Of a stretch of 64,000 bases of DNA, positions 1-11,803 are shown one piece after another. Origin of the DNA: Amphibalanus amphitrite (taxonomy: Eukaryota > Arthropoda > Thecostraca > Balanomorpha > Balanidae). The notes under the pieces were generated by a model. That model was not told where the DNA came from and ran no database searches. It was given only the letters and a program-made list of their open reading frames with translations. The translations under genes were made by a program, and so were the position numbers. The DNA is taken from assembly GCF_019059575.1 (NCBI RefSeq), contig NW_024881827.1, forward strand, positions 434,001-498,000, given 5' to 3'. How positions within the stretch are numbered: position 1 is the stretch's first letter; each line of letters begins with the position of its first letter.

Positions 1-1170
1 CAGCTCCCCACAAACGTATCTACGGCACCGGTTACATGAGACTAATTCGTTTTATCTACGTCAAACGGATCTTGTTTGGCTCACCCGGGCTGACTCCTCG
101 ACGGCCGGTAATTCGTATCACAAACGGAATAGGATTAGCGTACAGTCATGGCGCAGTTGCGGCATTTACCGGGACGACAGAACTAAATTTTAAATAGGTA
201 CTTATATCATTTGATAGGCTCAAAAACATTTAAAATTAACATGAAATCAAAAAATGAAAACAAAGTTTTCTTGTTTTAAGTCAGAGGGCACTGATTCGCC
301 ATGCAGCAACAGCAGGGTTGTCAGAACAAATTATGTATCAAAATATTTCATTCATTTTATTTCACATGCAAGGACTAAACCAAAATACAAACATTTTTTT
401 TTGCTATTTTCTACGAGGCAGCAAAAAAAAATGTTTAGTATTTTGCATTTTGACGCTTCCAGTCAGCAAAGAATAGTTCTTGTGAAATACGGCCCGAATC
501 CTGTGCCTCGGTTACATGAGCGAGCCGTTCCAAATACGTACTACGCTAATTCGCATCAGCTCCCCAAGAACGCATTCAGTGCACCGACTACATGAGCAAA
601 TTCGTATCAGTGACGTCAAACGGATCTAGTTTGGCTCTCTGCCCGATGCGCATTACAAACGGAATAGCATACAAATGTGGCGCACTTCCGTAGCAATAGA
701 GGTGACTGAATTAAAAGCTTAATATCTTATGTCTTTTTTGCATTTAATCTGCTCAAAACATTCTCAATTAACTTAACAAAAAAAAGTTAAACATAAAGTT
801 GTCTTGCTTTGAGTCATTGAGCACTTGCCTCTCTTGATTCGTCTGTAGTGCTGTCAGAAAAAAATGTTTCAACTGAAAGTACTTTGATATTTTCTTTTTG
901 GTTTTCACTATATTTATTTTTGAAAACTTGACAAAATACCGACATATTTTTTTAATTATTATTTCAAAAGAAGCAAATGAAAAAATACCTATTATTTTGC
1001 ATTTTAATGTTTCTTTTTGGCAAGAAATAGTTCCTGTAATACGTATCTTGGTCCTATTCGCTTCTAAGCCTCTTTCCCTGCGGATTTTGTTCGGACCGCC
1101 GATTCGTATTAGCAGGTGGATACATGAGTCGGTAGTATGCTCCTGATTCGCATTAGCGGTGAATCCGATC
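1..1170. repeat. Two diverged copies of a ~557-bp tandem unit
   Basis: The opening motif CAGCTCCCCA..ACG at position 1 recurs at 557, and the two blocks stay colinear. Both have a CTACATGAG or TTACATGAG motif, a GTCAAACGGATC motif, an A-rich stretch and a TATTTTGCATTTT motif. The second copy (557 to about 1170) has drifted more. The small open frames at 254 and 898 are the same part of the unit and show no recognisable domain, so I do not call a gene. The left edge is cut by the window. Confidence 0.7.
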
Positions 1171-1305
1171 GTGATACGTATTTGCTTTGCTCATGTAACC
1201 GCGGATCGGATCGCCGATTCGTACTAGCAGGTGGCTACATGAGTCGCTAATGCGTTCCTAATTCGAATTAGCGGCTAAATACGTATTTACTGTGCTCATG
1301 TAACC
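1094..1305. repeat. ~113-bp tandem repeat, two copies
   Basis: CCGATTCGTATTAGCAGGTG at about 1097 recurs as CCGATTCGTACTAGCAGGTG at about 1210. Each is followed by TACATGAGTCG and GCTCATGTAACC. It lies at the right edge of the 557-bp repeat and shares its CATGAG/CTCATG words. Confidence 0.65.
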
Positions 1306-1534
1306 CCGATAAATGTCTCAGAATCTCGATGATACCAACTCGTCAAACCTCAAGATAAACCAAATACAGCTGATGATTGTGATGCCAAGGCCCTAAAAAC
1401 AGGTGATATGATGCATCCGGAAAGATATACCGCCATCTGCCTAAAGTGTATCAAACGTTCGACCTAATAAACACCTGTGAATCGGCCATGGGTTCATGGT
1501 ACATTAAAGCAGCAAGCAATATTAACACATTGTA

Positions 1535-2477
1535 GGGGAAGGTGGGGTAAGACGGACCAGCTAAGGTTTGAGGCCGCATATCTTGCTACACTGCTCTCGT
1601 AATTCATATTATTTATAGTTTTCGGAATGCTCAATCCTTTCTCTGTTGATATGTGTAAAGACTAAATTTCAAATTAAAGACATCTAGGTGGTGGATGCTC
1701 TTAAAGAGGGACATGTCAAAAACTCAGACAAGAAAAAACGTGGGGTAAGACGGACCACCCAGCAGTGCCTGCTATCCGTTCATGTGTGTTACACTTCTGC
1801 TCTGTACTCTTGTAAGAAAAAGTAACCAGAATGGCAAAATAAAATGAGCCTTTATTCTTTACTCATGTGTGATGGAAGTGCAGCTAAAAGCTGGGAACAT
1901 GTGTGTTGATTGTCGTTTGGCATGAATGCATGCTAACTGAGCACTTGCATGCATGGCTCACATGCAACAAAGACTCCTTCCTGAAAAATTAGCATACTTA
2001 AACTTGTGTCAATGTTTTGGAAAAGAACTTTCCATATGCATGGTACAATGGACCACCACAGGGTAAGATGGACCACAGTGGTCCGTCTTGCCCCAAATCT
2101 AAATTCTGTCATTATCATGACATATACATGTCAAATAGCCCAACATTGCAAAACCTTGCCTTTCCTAAAGTGTGACTATAACTAAGTTTATAACTTTGTT
2201 CTTCACAGTTAAGTGCAAAATAGAAACTAATCATGCAAGAAAGGCGCCGTAATTGAATCACCCGTAGACCTCTTATATTAGATGGGTTTGACGAAAAACA
2301 ACATTTTTCACAATAACTCAAAAGCTATGCATCCTAGCAGCATGAGCTCAAGGTGGCCATTGTTACGAAGGAAAACAAACATAGTGAGTGCATAAAGCAG
2401 TAGATACCAGCAGCGGTTCAGCCGGGAGGGCTGGTGGTCCGTCTTGCCCCGCTGGGCCGTCTTACCCCACCTTCCCC
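1535..2477. mobile_element. TA-flanked MITE-like element with subterminal repeats
   Basis: The ends are inverted repeats of about 25 bp, GGGGAAGGTGGGGTAAGACG on the left and its reverse complement on the right, each next to a TA dinucleotide (1533-1534 and 2478-2479). This fits a Tc1/mariner-type non-autonomous element. The terminal word GGTAAGACGGACCA recurs inside near 1743, near 2061 (as GGTAAGATGGACCA) and in reverse near 2080 and 2432. Such subterminal repeats could be transposase-binding sites (inference). No transposase is visible. Confidence 0.75.
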
Positions 2478-2479
2478 TA

Positions 2480-2861
2480 ACTTTATGACCATCCAGCCTG
2501 TGACGATATTATATGTGACCCTTATAAATATGTGCATAAAATATGTTTCATCAGTCACTGACGTGGTCGGCAATCAATCTATGTCTAGGTATTATGGTTG
2601 ACGAGAAGGCACGATCAAAGGTTATTTGACATACATACGTACTGTTGGGTGAGCCTTCAGTATTGGTCATTTCACGTTGGAACCGTGCAAATTATATTAG
2701 CGGGAAGTTGCGCCCTAGTCACCTCCCACCTCCGCCAGCGCCAGGTCGTGCCTCAACACGGAACAGGCCGTGCCACCTAGGTGCGCCGGGGAGAACTACA
2801 GGTCGTATAGTGCCACCAGATGTCGCGCACCCACGACAGGCGCAGATCAATGGTAACCGGA
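2480..2861. other. Unassigned AT/GC-mixed spacer
   Basis: No gene, RNA or repeat border can be supported. Short open frames on both strands overlap and have no recognisable domain. Confidence 0.4.
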
Positions 2862-3150
2862 CAGAAGATCGTAAAGCAGAAGATCGTATGGCAGAAGATC
2901 GTAGGCAGTTGATCGTATGCAAAATATCGTAATGCATAAAGATCGTACGACATAATGATCGTATGGACAAAAGATCGTATTCGCTAAAGATCGTCAAGGA
3001 AAATGATCGTATGCCAAAAAGTCGTAATGGATAAAGATCGTACGACATAATGCTCGTATGGACAAAAGATCGTATTCGCTAAAGATCGTCAAGGAAAATG
3101 ATCGTACGCCAAATGATCGTATGAGATAAAGATCGTACAGTCAAAATATG
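2862..3150. repeat. GATCGTA array, left arm
   Basis: A run of units of about 15-18 bp, each containing AGATCGTA or TGATCGTA. The linkers are variable (AAGCA, TGGCA, CGACATA, TGGACAA, TTCGCTA). The reverse-complement array lies at 4110-4590 with linkers in a similar order, so the two arms could pair. Confidence 0.75.
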
Positions 3151-4109
3151 GTATTCACATGGTGCAGCCCAACTCCAGGGCATACAAAGCTTATCAATTT
3201 CTGTGTTCGCGTAGTAAGTGGCCGTCGTAAGCTCGACCATACATTGATGTTATTTCAGAGCTTAGATGGCTCAATGACACCTAAAAGCAACGCGTTGTAT
3301 ATGCGCCGAATAAATGAATGTATGTGCTGCCGTTTTCATGTACCTATTTGAAGTGAATACAACTAAACCCATGTCCCCCCCCCACCCCCCACCGCCTGGA
3401 AGGTTAAAATGTTGCTTAAGCGGCTGAAGTAAACGGCGTTAAAAATACTTTTTCCTTCGCACTGTTACATTTTCATATTGAATCGTCATCGCTTTACGAG
3501 TCATCAACAGATGTTTATCGCGTTATCACTATCGAAGTCACAATTCTCCTAGTTATAGGATCCTAGTTTCAATCCAATCCTAGTTATAGGAGTCATTGTT
3601 ATCGAAGGCCGGTTAAAGATGTCAATTGTCCATCATTGGTTCGAAATCGCCCAGTAATTACCGAGTTACTGAAATGGGAACAAATTTGGCACCTCTTCTT
3701 TTTGCATTTTGGACGTGCATTGGGGGTCACTCACATAGATCAAGGGTATCCGACCTTTGGTAGAAGGGATGCAGCTACCCTATAAAAATTACCGCAAGAC
3801 AATCGCTCAAGCCGCTGCTGAGATATGGGCCTCTCAAAATCATTACTTTTGCAAAACTGCTTGAACACCCTTGACTTCTCACGTGGCACGTGCCACGACG
3901 GCCACTGAGATGTATCAAAAGTAGTCAATTACGGGGAAGAAGGGATGGGGCTACCCAGCAAAAAAGACCGCAGGCCAATCGGTTCAGCGGTTGCTGAGAT
4001 ATAAGCCTCTCAAAAGCGTTACAGGCCGGGCCGGGCCGGGCCGCTCATACTGAGATTTTCCCGTTATATTCAAAAGACTTCGCTTCGCTTGCTGCGCTCG
4101 CTCGCTCGT
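3151..4109. other. Spacer between the inverted arrays; ~177-bp partial duplication
   Basis: Contains a poly-C run at about 3367-3391 and a repeated TCCTAGTTATAGGA palindrome (3547 and 3579). A block beginning GAAGGGATG at 3764 is repeated at 3940; both copies run through a TGCTGAGATAT motif to CTCTCAAAA. A GCCGG run lies at 4025-4043. No gene is supported. Confidence 0.5.
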
Positions 4110-4590
4110 AACAACACTATTCTATACGATTATTTACCTTACGAACGTAACGTTACGATCTTTTGTCAAACGATCTTTTACAACATACGATCTTTATCTT
4201 ACGATCATTTTCCTACGATCTTTTTTGTAAGATCCATTGCTTTACGATCTTTTGCTTACGATCCTTGGTCGTACGATCTTTTGCGACATACGATATTTAT
4301 CTTACGATCATTTTCCTACGATCTTTTTCATACGATCAATTTTTTTACGATCTTTTGCTTACGATCTTTTTGTCGTACGATCTTTTACAACATACGATCT
4401 TTATCTTACGATCATTTTCATACGATCTTTTGCATACGATCAATTGCTTTACGAGCTTTTGCTTACGATTTTTTTTACCGTACGATCTTTTACAACATAC
4501 GATCTTTATCTTACGATCATTTTCGTACGATCTTTTTCCATATGATCTTTTGTCTTACGAACTTTTGTCACGTAATCGCAGATATATAGA
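4110..4590. repeat. TACGATC array, right arm (inverse of 2862-3150)
   Basis: Units such as CTTACGATCATTTTC, CATACGATCTTT and CGTACGATCTTTT repeat at about 15-18 bp spacing. They are the reverse complement of the left-arm units. The long overlapping frames here (up to 192 codons) are repeat artefacts made of YDL / IRSF words in all three frames. Confidence 0.75.
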
Positions 4591-5192
4591 TTTTAGATCG
4601 TGGGTGATATATTGTTACACAGGCGCGCACACAGGATTTTTGAATGGGGGGCACGACCTTCGAACTGGGCCCCCATGCCGAAGGGCCCCCCCCAAAAAAA
4701 TACGGCCCACGGGGTTATATTTCGGTTGGTTTGAAGCTTGAGCAGTTGGTTTGTCAATGCATGGTAAAACAATTATTTCGGTACCAGCTTAATTTTCAAA
4801 ACATTAATATTTTTACGCTAGCATGTTTTTTTCTCTCAAATGCGGCTCAGAGCCGGTACATATATTTAATCATCTAATTTATTACGTAAAACATTTCATT
4901 AATAAACATTTTTGCAAGTCCCTCAGAAATCAGCCCCGGGCAGCGACTGACTGCCGGCCGGCCGACCGGCCCCGGGTGGCTAGAAGCATGGGCCGGTCAC
5001 TGTTTGGCCCGGATGTGTAGGAGCGGGAGCAGCACTCCTTTTTCACGTATATTAGCATATTTTTAGGCACATCGACATGAAATGTCATTATATCTGATAC
5101 GATGCGGGATCACAGACTAGAGATCCAGCTTATAACTTATATTTAATGTTTAACAGATGAATCAAATCAACAGGATGCAGGATGTACGATGC

Positions 5193-5490
5193 ATGTCGGA
5201 CACGTACCCAGAATTTCGCCCAAGAGGGGGTCACCTGCTGGTCACCTGACCCGGGCCCGCGAGTCACCCGGGGGCCCGGGGTCAGCTCAGGCAAGGATGT
5301 ATCCAGGACCTTTCGATGGGAGGAGGGAGGCACGGTGATCCTCACTGGCAGACGGGTCTCTTTAAAAAGGTCTTTGCATGAGAAAATGTGGAATATTGGC
5401 AAGTAAAAGTATCATTTATGCCCGAGGAGTGTGCCTAATGTACACTAATGCCTAATGTGCATGATAGGTATTTTACGAGCGAGCGAAGCG
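5193..5490. mobile_element. Relic left end of the CACGTACCCAG hAT family
   Basis: The GGACACGTACCCAGAATTTC stretch and the following block to GAGCGAGCG are homologous to the left part of the hAT element at 33356-36260, including GAGAAAATGTGGAA and GAGGAGTGTGC. No matching right end was found. Confidence 0.5.
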
Positions 5491-6756
5491 AGCGAGCTCC
5501 TCAGAGTCACCGGTGTGTGGCGTGCTCAGAGGTGCCAGTGAAAGGCCGTCAGATGCGCTGGTGTTGGGTCCTCACAGGCGCCGTTGCGGGGTCTTAGGGC
5601 TTAGAGACACTGGTGGGGACATCATTGGCATGTGTGTGGCCCTGCAAAATGGCCTGCAAGTGGAAAGTGGCCCTTCATAGACTGGCAAGGGCACTCAGAC
5701 GCTGGTAAGAGGCCCTCAGAGTCACTGATACGTGGCCCGCAGAGGCGTCGGTGTGGGGATTCGCAGAGCCGCCGATGTAGGCCCTTAAGATGCGCTGGTG
5801 GGGGTCCCTTGGAGGTGGCGCGAGGGGCCTCGCAGTTGCCGTTGTGGGTGCCTTTAGAAACACTGGTGTGGGCCGTGTGTCTATCACAGACGGATGTAGA
5901 GCCATAGCAGCCAATCCCTCGTTGGCCGTTATAGGGCCCTGGGCGGCCGGCGAGGTCTCTCAGAAACCGGCATTGGGCCTTTATGAAGATAATTGTGGCT
6001 ACATAGGAGCCAACAACGTCCCCCCACAAGCCCTTTGGTGTCCTTCCGAGTTGAAGTGCGGCCAGCGCGAACCCTCTGCTACCAACTGGCGCCGCAGGGC
6101 CCCTCGGTTTCGAAGGAACCCTAAACCCGAGAACGGGCACGTACCCCCTCGCTTCCTTGGCTATGTCATCCAAGTGAATCCAAGTGATAGGGACCCTTTA
6201 GATAATCAGGGGCGTTTCAGATGACCAGGGGTTTTCAATTGATCAGGGGCCCATCAGGTGACCATGGGCCCCTCTGGTAACCAGGCGCACCTCAAGTAAC
6301 TAGGGACCCCATCAATAACCAGGGCCCCTCAGTAAACGGGGGCCACTCAGATAACTGTAGGAGTGTAGGAGTCCCGTAGATAACCAGGGGCGGCAAGGTT
6401 TCTCAGGTCCGTTTTTGACCAGGCTCTTATTGACTCAGGTGCGAGCCCTTTGCCATCAGCAGAGGGCCCTTTCAAGCCTTTTGAGGGTCGTTTAACGTCT
6501 CTTGAGTTCCCATTGAGGCCTTCTAAATGCCCTTTGAGCAGTCGAGGGGCATTTGAGGCCTTTTGCGGGCCTCTTGATGTCAGCTGAGGACCGTTGAACG
6601 CCAGCTGAGAACCGTTTTTGGGCCTTCTGATGGCTATTAGACGTCAGTGGATGACCCTCCGACCAGCTAAGGGCCCTTTAAGTTTGACGCTAGCTCAGGG
6701 CCCTCTGACATCAGCTGGGGGCCCTCTGACGCTAGCTCAAGGCCCTTTGACGCTCT
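5491..6756. repeat. GC-rich degenerate minisatellite inside the outer hAT element
   Basis: Successive diverged units carry ggccctcaga / gaccaggggcccc / gagggccctttga words. Several overlapping frames (up to 183 codons, both strands) run through it and are best explained as repeat artefacts. The same word family reappears at 10780-11190 on the far side of the nested elements. Confidence 0.6.
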
Positions 6757-7784
6757 TTAACACGCGCACTGCAGGGGGGGGGGTTGTTTTCAACCCCCCC
6801 TGTGGTTTTTCGCAAATTGCGAGAAAACGGCGGCGCGTAGCGCCGCCAAATTTTGCATACCTGTTCTCACAACTTTTGCACACCTTGAGTAAAAATTTTG
6901 ACCCCAGGTGACCTATGGTCAGGTCACCAGGTCAGGTCAAGTGACCCTACCTCAAAACGTAAATTTCGAAGTTTGCAATCCCACCAAGCCCACAGTTGTT
7001 GAGATATGATCTTGAAACCCACAGGAAATAGTAAAGTCATCACGAGCTACAACTTGTATATCTCGGAATTTTTATATCGATGACCTAAGGTCAGGTCATT
7101 TTTGCGACCGGCCCATTATAAGTCAATGGGAGAAATTTCAACTTACTCTGAATGCCATCCTATGACTTCAATACGCTCAGGATCATAGTATTACAGGTCC
7201 CTGTTGGTGATTTCACCGAAACATATCACTTATGACCTTTGGAAGGTGATCTCCAGGTCATCTTAGGTCACCTGAGGTCACCAGCGGTTTTTCTTCAATA
7301 ACTTGAGATTGAGTAGAGATAGAGACTCCGTTCGACGTTTATCGTGCTTTTCTCGTCAATGCGGATCGAATGATATGCAACATGACCTATTTCGGTCAGG
7401 TCATGACCTTGACCTGAGGTCAAATTTTCAACTTGACCTTTCGAGGTCATATTATATATCATTCGATGCGCCTTGACGAGCTAAGAACGATGGCGTTCGA
7501 ATCGATCCTCTGTCTTGTGTGCAAGACAAGTTATTCAAGAAAAACTACCGCGAAATTCCTGTTGTGAAAATCGTAACATTTTGTCTTCGGTGACCTCTGG
7601 TGACCTCGTTTTTGACCTGACCCAAAAATGATCTTTGTATTTCTTGTCGATCTCATCTTAACCTATCCAACGCCGTTTACCGCTTGTCGCTACGTTGCGC
7701 CGTTTTCGAGATCTCAGGGGGGGTTGTTTTCAAACCCCCCTGCAGTTCGTGTTCGGCTCAGACCCGCTGCAGTGCGCGTGTTAA
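6757..7784. mobile_element. TTAA element A (piggyBac-like, non-autonomous)
   Basis: TTAA at 6757-6760 and 7781-7784 flanks inverted ends ACACGCGCACTGCAG. Subterminal modules are G10-TTGTTTTCAA-C7 on the left and a near copy on the right. A GGCGGCGC/GCGCCGCC hairpin lies at 6829-6847. The interior is full of AGGTCA/TGACCT words. It carries the internal inverted pair GAATGATATGC (7368-7378) and its partner near 7455, with AGGTCA words between. No transposase. It interrupts the host hAT minisatellite. Confidence 0.85.
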
Positions 7785-8133
7785 GGCATTCTGAGGTCCC
7801 CTTGAGGTCTTCTAAGGGCCCCTTGATGCTTTTTGAGGGCCGCTTGACGCCAGTTGTGGACCGTTGGACTCCAGCTGAGGACCGTTTGAGGCCTTCTGAT
7901 GGCCATTTGAACAGGGTTGTATACGACTCAATCAATAGCAATCAATTCAATCACGACAAATTTGGGAAACCAATCAAATCAATCAAGTCAGAGCAGTTTT
8001 CGGGAATTGATTCAATCGACTCAAACGCGACAATGAAAGGAATCAATCAACTCAATCAAACGACTCAAACCAAGATAAACATTAGGTTTTTTGCCCCACC
8101 AACTTGAAAAAGTGTCCATAGCAGTCTGGTGTA

Positions 8134-8159
8134 CCTACCTACCTACCTACCTACCTACA
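8134..8159. repeat. (TACC)n microsatellite
   Basis: About six CTAC units. The same microsatellite appears inverted in the second copy of this hAT family near 46152-46173, so it was carried by the element. Confidence 0.85.
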
Positions 8160-8500
8160 GAAGAAACATAAAAATATTGTCATTTAAAATTATAAATTGC
8201 CATGCCATTCAAAGTTTCTATGTAATAAGGAAGGATACCTAGTGATGGACAGGTGGATAATGATATTGAGGTTCAATGGGTAGAATTGTAGCAGAAGATT
8301 CATTTAATGGGTGCAAAATAACCCAGTAGTTGACTCGCCCCTTAACCCAAATCACCACCTTTCACCTTAAAGTTGTCAATTTAAGTTTGGCCATATTCCA
8401 ACTCAATTTACACTAAATATCAGATATTGCAGTTGAAAGTTGGCTGCTCGGATTTTGGCAGTGTTCGTGATTTGGCCATTTACCCTACACCATGTCTATT

Positions 8501-9427
8501 TTAACCCGCGAGTTGCTGGGGGGGGGGGCGTTAAACGCCCCCACTTTTTCGCCGGGCCATAGCATAAAAACGGCGCGCCGCAGGCGCGCCAAATTTTGGG
8601 TACCTGTAGGGAATTGATTGAAGTTTATTGTGACAAAGTTTCAAAAAAATCGGGCGGAAAATTTTTGAGATATCGAGGTTTTAGTGACGTCATGATTTCC
8701 GAGTTTTCGACCAAAAACGGCATATGTTCAAAAAACCATATAAAATCACAGAATAGACATACAGACATGCCGTAAACGCCATTAGACTGCCAATACCATG
8801 AACAATCAAATGGCTAGCTTCGATTATTGATTATCGTTCCGCATTTTCCAAAATCTTGAACTGAATCTTGGCAATTTCTCGTGACTACTTCACGACCATG
8901 ATACATGCATTTCTTAAATTGAGCTTTTTGAGCCAAACACGTACACATATGATAAAATGAATGTCACCATCGTGTTCTGCGCCCCAAATTACCCATAGAA
9001 CATGTGTCACAGGCTGCGAATATCAGTTTCGATTTTCGGGGATATGTGCTTACCCGGTTGACCTGACCTTCACCCTGACCTATGCTTGACTGACCCCTAC
9101 ATGGAGCTGACACTCTTGTAGGCCTTATATGATGGATTGTGCACCGTTTTGACAGAGTTTATGACGAGAGGCGCTCATTGCGAAGTCCTAAAGTCCATGC
9201 TACTGAAAGCCCGATTTCAGGTGTTTGACCTGACCTTGACCCGACCTGTGACCTCAAAATTCAATTTTAAAATATTCATCTGAAGCGTCTCGTCGCGTTC
9301 TTTCGTTTGCCGCCTCGTGCGTTTCGCTGCGCCTATCGGTTCTCGAGTTATCGGCTGGGGGCGTTTAACGCCCCCCCCCCCCCAGCAAACGGTGGGTGGC
9401 GGAATACCCCAGCAACTGCCGGGTTAA
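8501..9427. mobile_element. TTAA element B, nested in hAT element
   Basis: TTAA at 8501-8504 and 9424-9427; ends TTAACCCGCGAGTTGCTGG and inverted TTAACCCGGCAGTTGCTGG. The modules are G-run / CGTTAAACG / C-run and its inverse. A palindrome GGCGCGCC-GCA-GGCGCGCC lies at 8572-8590. The paralogous hAT copy has the unoccupied site at 45804-45807, which fixes the insertion and its 4-bp duplication to the base. Confidence 0.93.
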
Positions 9428-9484
9428 TGGATAATATGCATCAATAACATATTAACCATAGGGAAATAGAAATAAATATCTTAC

Positions 9485-9646
9485 CTGCATGTGACGGTTT
9501 CGGTTAGACAGAGACTGACGGGCAGCCTGAAAAATCTTTCCACACAATGTGCATTTGAGACGTGGGGTGTTGTCAGATTGGGAAGGAAGAGATTTGAAGT
9601 ATTTAGCGGTCCACGACTCTGGACGTGGCATGTCAATGTTATGTGC
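9485..9646 (-). pseudogene. BED-type zinc-finger exon of a hAT transposase (relic)
   Basis: On the minus strand the reading has the BED-finger order: an aromatic-rich start (ESWTAKYF), a CxxC pair (KCTLCGKIF) and a distal His segment (SNRNRHM). BED fingers bind DNA at hAT transposon ends. Acceptor TTCACATAG and donor GTAAG bound the exon, and an ATG lies at 9631-9629. This copy is open; the copy at 45578-45746 has a stop. Because no DDE or dimerisation part is seen, I call a relic. The paired finger residues and splice borders are visible; the transposase role is family knowledge. Confidence 0.65.
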
Positions 9647-10779
9647 CTATGTGAAGAATTCAAAACATTTTATTGCAATACAATTTGAAACTGTTAGGAC
9701 TGGGGGATAGGGATGAGGATTAAAAATATATTTAAAAGGAAATGGAGAGGACAGGGACTCTGGAACCACAGGATAAGTTAAGGACAAAGGAAGTATGAAC
9801 AAGGAAAATTAAAAAACGCGAAAAGGGCACAGTGCGACTGCGAATCAAAGAAAACGTTTTGCCAAGTAGTATGCTAAGCTTTTATAAATCCTTATTCTAC
9901 GTCTTTTGATTTTTTGGTAAGATGACGTCATTGATTATCATGTAGTATGGTAGATCATCATAAAATACATAAATCGGTTGTACAACACCAATTTCGTATT
10001 ATACCAATTAGGTATTTCATTTAAAACCACTTAATAATATTCGGTAAAATATTTTAAGGAAAATGAAATATATTGAATATGTAATATGTTATGCTTAGGC
10101 TTTCAGGAGAAAAGGATCAACAAACGTTCTGCTGCATATTAAACAATGCAGCAAATTAGCTATTAATTTGGTACGCAAACGTAATTAGCGAGACGAAAAC
10201 GGCGCTTTTGTTTCAGTTATTTTTATAGGGGTTTCAGATATTTATGAGTTCAGTGGGTTGTTTCTGAGGAGATGTGGAGATGTGAATTATTAATTAATCA
10301 CACTTTATTAGTATATAGGGCCTTGCACTTTATCATCTGGATTAAAAAAAAAGTTTCCTGCTGAGTGCAGAAAGGTAGGTAGGTGCATCGCCAGGTTCTA
10401 TCACCAGGATTGGAGCAGTTATTGCAGTTGAAAGTCAAAGTTGGCTGTTCATGTTTAGGCCCTGTTCATTATTTGGCCCTCTACCCCATATTGCAGTTGT
10501 GATGACAAGCAGTTTTCAGTGTAGTTTTGTGATCTTTGATGTCATCAATTGGTGTCATTATTTTTCGTCAACTAAAACTTATTTGAACCTTCCATTCAAT
10601 CGACTCAATCATACAAGTCACTCTAATTTTCGGGAATCAAATCAGTCAACCAGTCGCTGAAGTCAAACGAGTCAGTCAACCAGTCATCTCGAAAAGTCAA
10701 TCGACTCAATCCAATCAACTCAAAATACGCGTTGAAACAAATCAATCAATTCAATCGACTTGATTGGTATACAACCCTG

Positions 10780-11200
10780 CATTTGAAGCCAGCTGAGGGC
10801 CATCTGGCACCAGCTGGGGGCCCTCTGACACCAGCTAAGGACCCTTTAGGGCCTTCGGAGAGCCGTTTGACGCAAGGGCATGGCCCTCTGACACCAGCTC
10901 AGGGAACGTTGACACCCTTTAATGCCTTCTGACGTCCGTTTGACGTTAGCTGAGGGCCCTTTGAGGCCATCTGAGGGCCCTTTAAGGCCATCTGAGAGCC
11001 CTTTGAGGTCATCTGAGGGCCCCTTAAGGCCATCTGGGGCCCTTCGAGGCCATCTGAGGGCCCTTTGACACCAGATGAGGGCCCTATGACGCTGAGGGCC
11101 CTTTGAGGTCATCTGAGGGCCCTTCGAGGCCATCTGAGGGCCTTTTGAGAACATCTGAGGGCCCTTTATGGCCATTTGAGGGCCCTTTGTACACGGTCTT
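10780..11200. repeat. ctgagggccctttgaggccat minisatellite
   Basis: Repeats of about 20-21 bp with core GAGGGCCCTTTGAGG. It is the right-hand part of the outer hAT minisatellite split by the nested elements. The minus-strand frame (KGPQMASKGPQM) is a translation of the repeat. Confidence 0.85.
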
Positions 11201-11341
11201 CGGTGGTCTAAGGATTAGTTAGAGGCCCATTTGAGGCGACCTTCGGCCGCCTCAAATGGGCCCCTATTCCTTCGAGCTGGGCCCCCCAACTCGAATGGGG
11301 GGCACGGGCCCGTGTGCCCCCCCCCCTTGTGTGCGCCCTTG

Positions 11342-11801
11342 TTGTAACAGCGTTGATTTCTACCATGCATGATATTTTAGCAACTCACAGCGTGGGCGCA
11401 GGCACTGGAACCACAACGGCTACCACAACTGCACGTAAGTATGTCCGACATACGACTTATGTTTGGACTCGAGGCAACGCAGCCCATGCGGCCTTTTCCG
11501 TTAGGACGCCGAGCGACGGAGTGCGCGCAGCAATTTTTTTTTACCGGTTGAAACCCGCGGAGAGTAGAGTGATAGCTTTAGCGGCCGCTACCGCCACCCC
11601 GCCACCATGGGTCGACCAAGAAGTAACACCGGTGAGTTACCAGCTATCCGGCCTGTTAGTTACGCGCGGGCCCTTCGCACGAGGCAATCATGGCGCGCCC
11701 CTCTAACCGGCGGTCTAATTTTCGTCAGCCAATTAGTCTGCCAAGTTGCTTGAATACTGGCAGTTGGCACTTTTGTTCTGTTACTACTCTTCGCCCCATA
11801 C
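11342..11801. other. Unassigned sequence between hAT and mariner elements
   Basis: A 130-codon frame starts upstream at 11314 and runs to 11706. It has no recognisable domain and begins inside the C-run of the hAT end. Nothing else can be supported. Confidence 0.35.
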
Positions 11802-11803
11802 TA

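Larger units (their letters stand above)
7912..10779. mobile_element. hAT element with 8-bp TSD, carrying a BED-finger exon
   Basis: Terminal inverted repeats CAGGGTTGTATAC are perfect. The 8-bp target duplication CATTTGAA is perfect (7904-7911 and 10780-10787). ATCAATCAA / GACTCAATC words crowd both ends. A TTAA element (8501-9427) is nested inside. A minus-strand exon at 9485-9646 encodes a BED-type zinc finger, a usual part of hAT transposases, but no catalytic domain is visible. A truncated reverse-oriented copy occupies 44795-46395. Confidence 0.93.
4620..11341. mobile_element. Outer hAT-like element (6.7 kb with nested insertions)
   Basis: The left end CAGGCGCGCACACAGG and the inverted right end CAAGGGCGCACACAAGG match over most of the terminus, followed by G/C-run modules at both ends. 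The flanking octamers are TTGTTACA (4612-4619) and TTGTAACA (11342-11349), 7 of 8 identical, as expected for an aged hAT target duplication. The interior holds diverged gaccaggggcccc / ctgagggccctttga minisatellite on both sides of two later insertions (6757-7784 and 7912-10779). No transposase of its own is visible. The long span and imperfect duplication leave some doubt. Confidence 0.65.

Noticed and set aside
4089..4741. 166- and 192-codon overlapping frames
   Set aside because: All three frames read the same repeated TACGATC words, and the frames end soon after the array.
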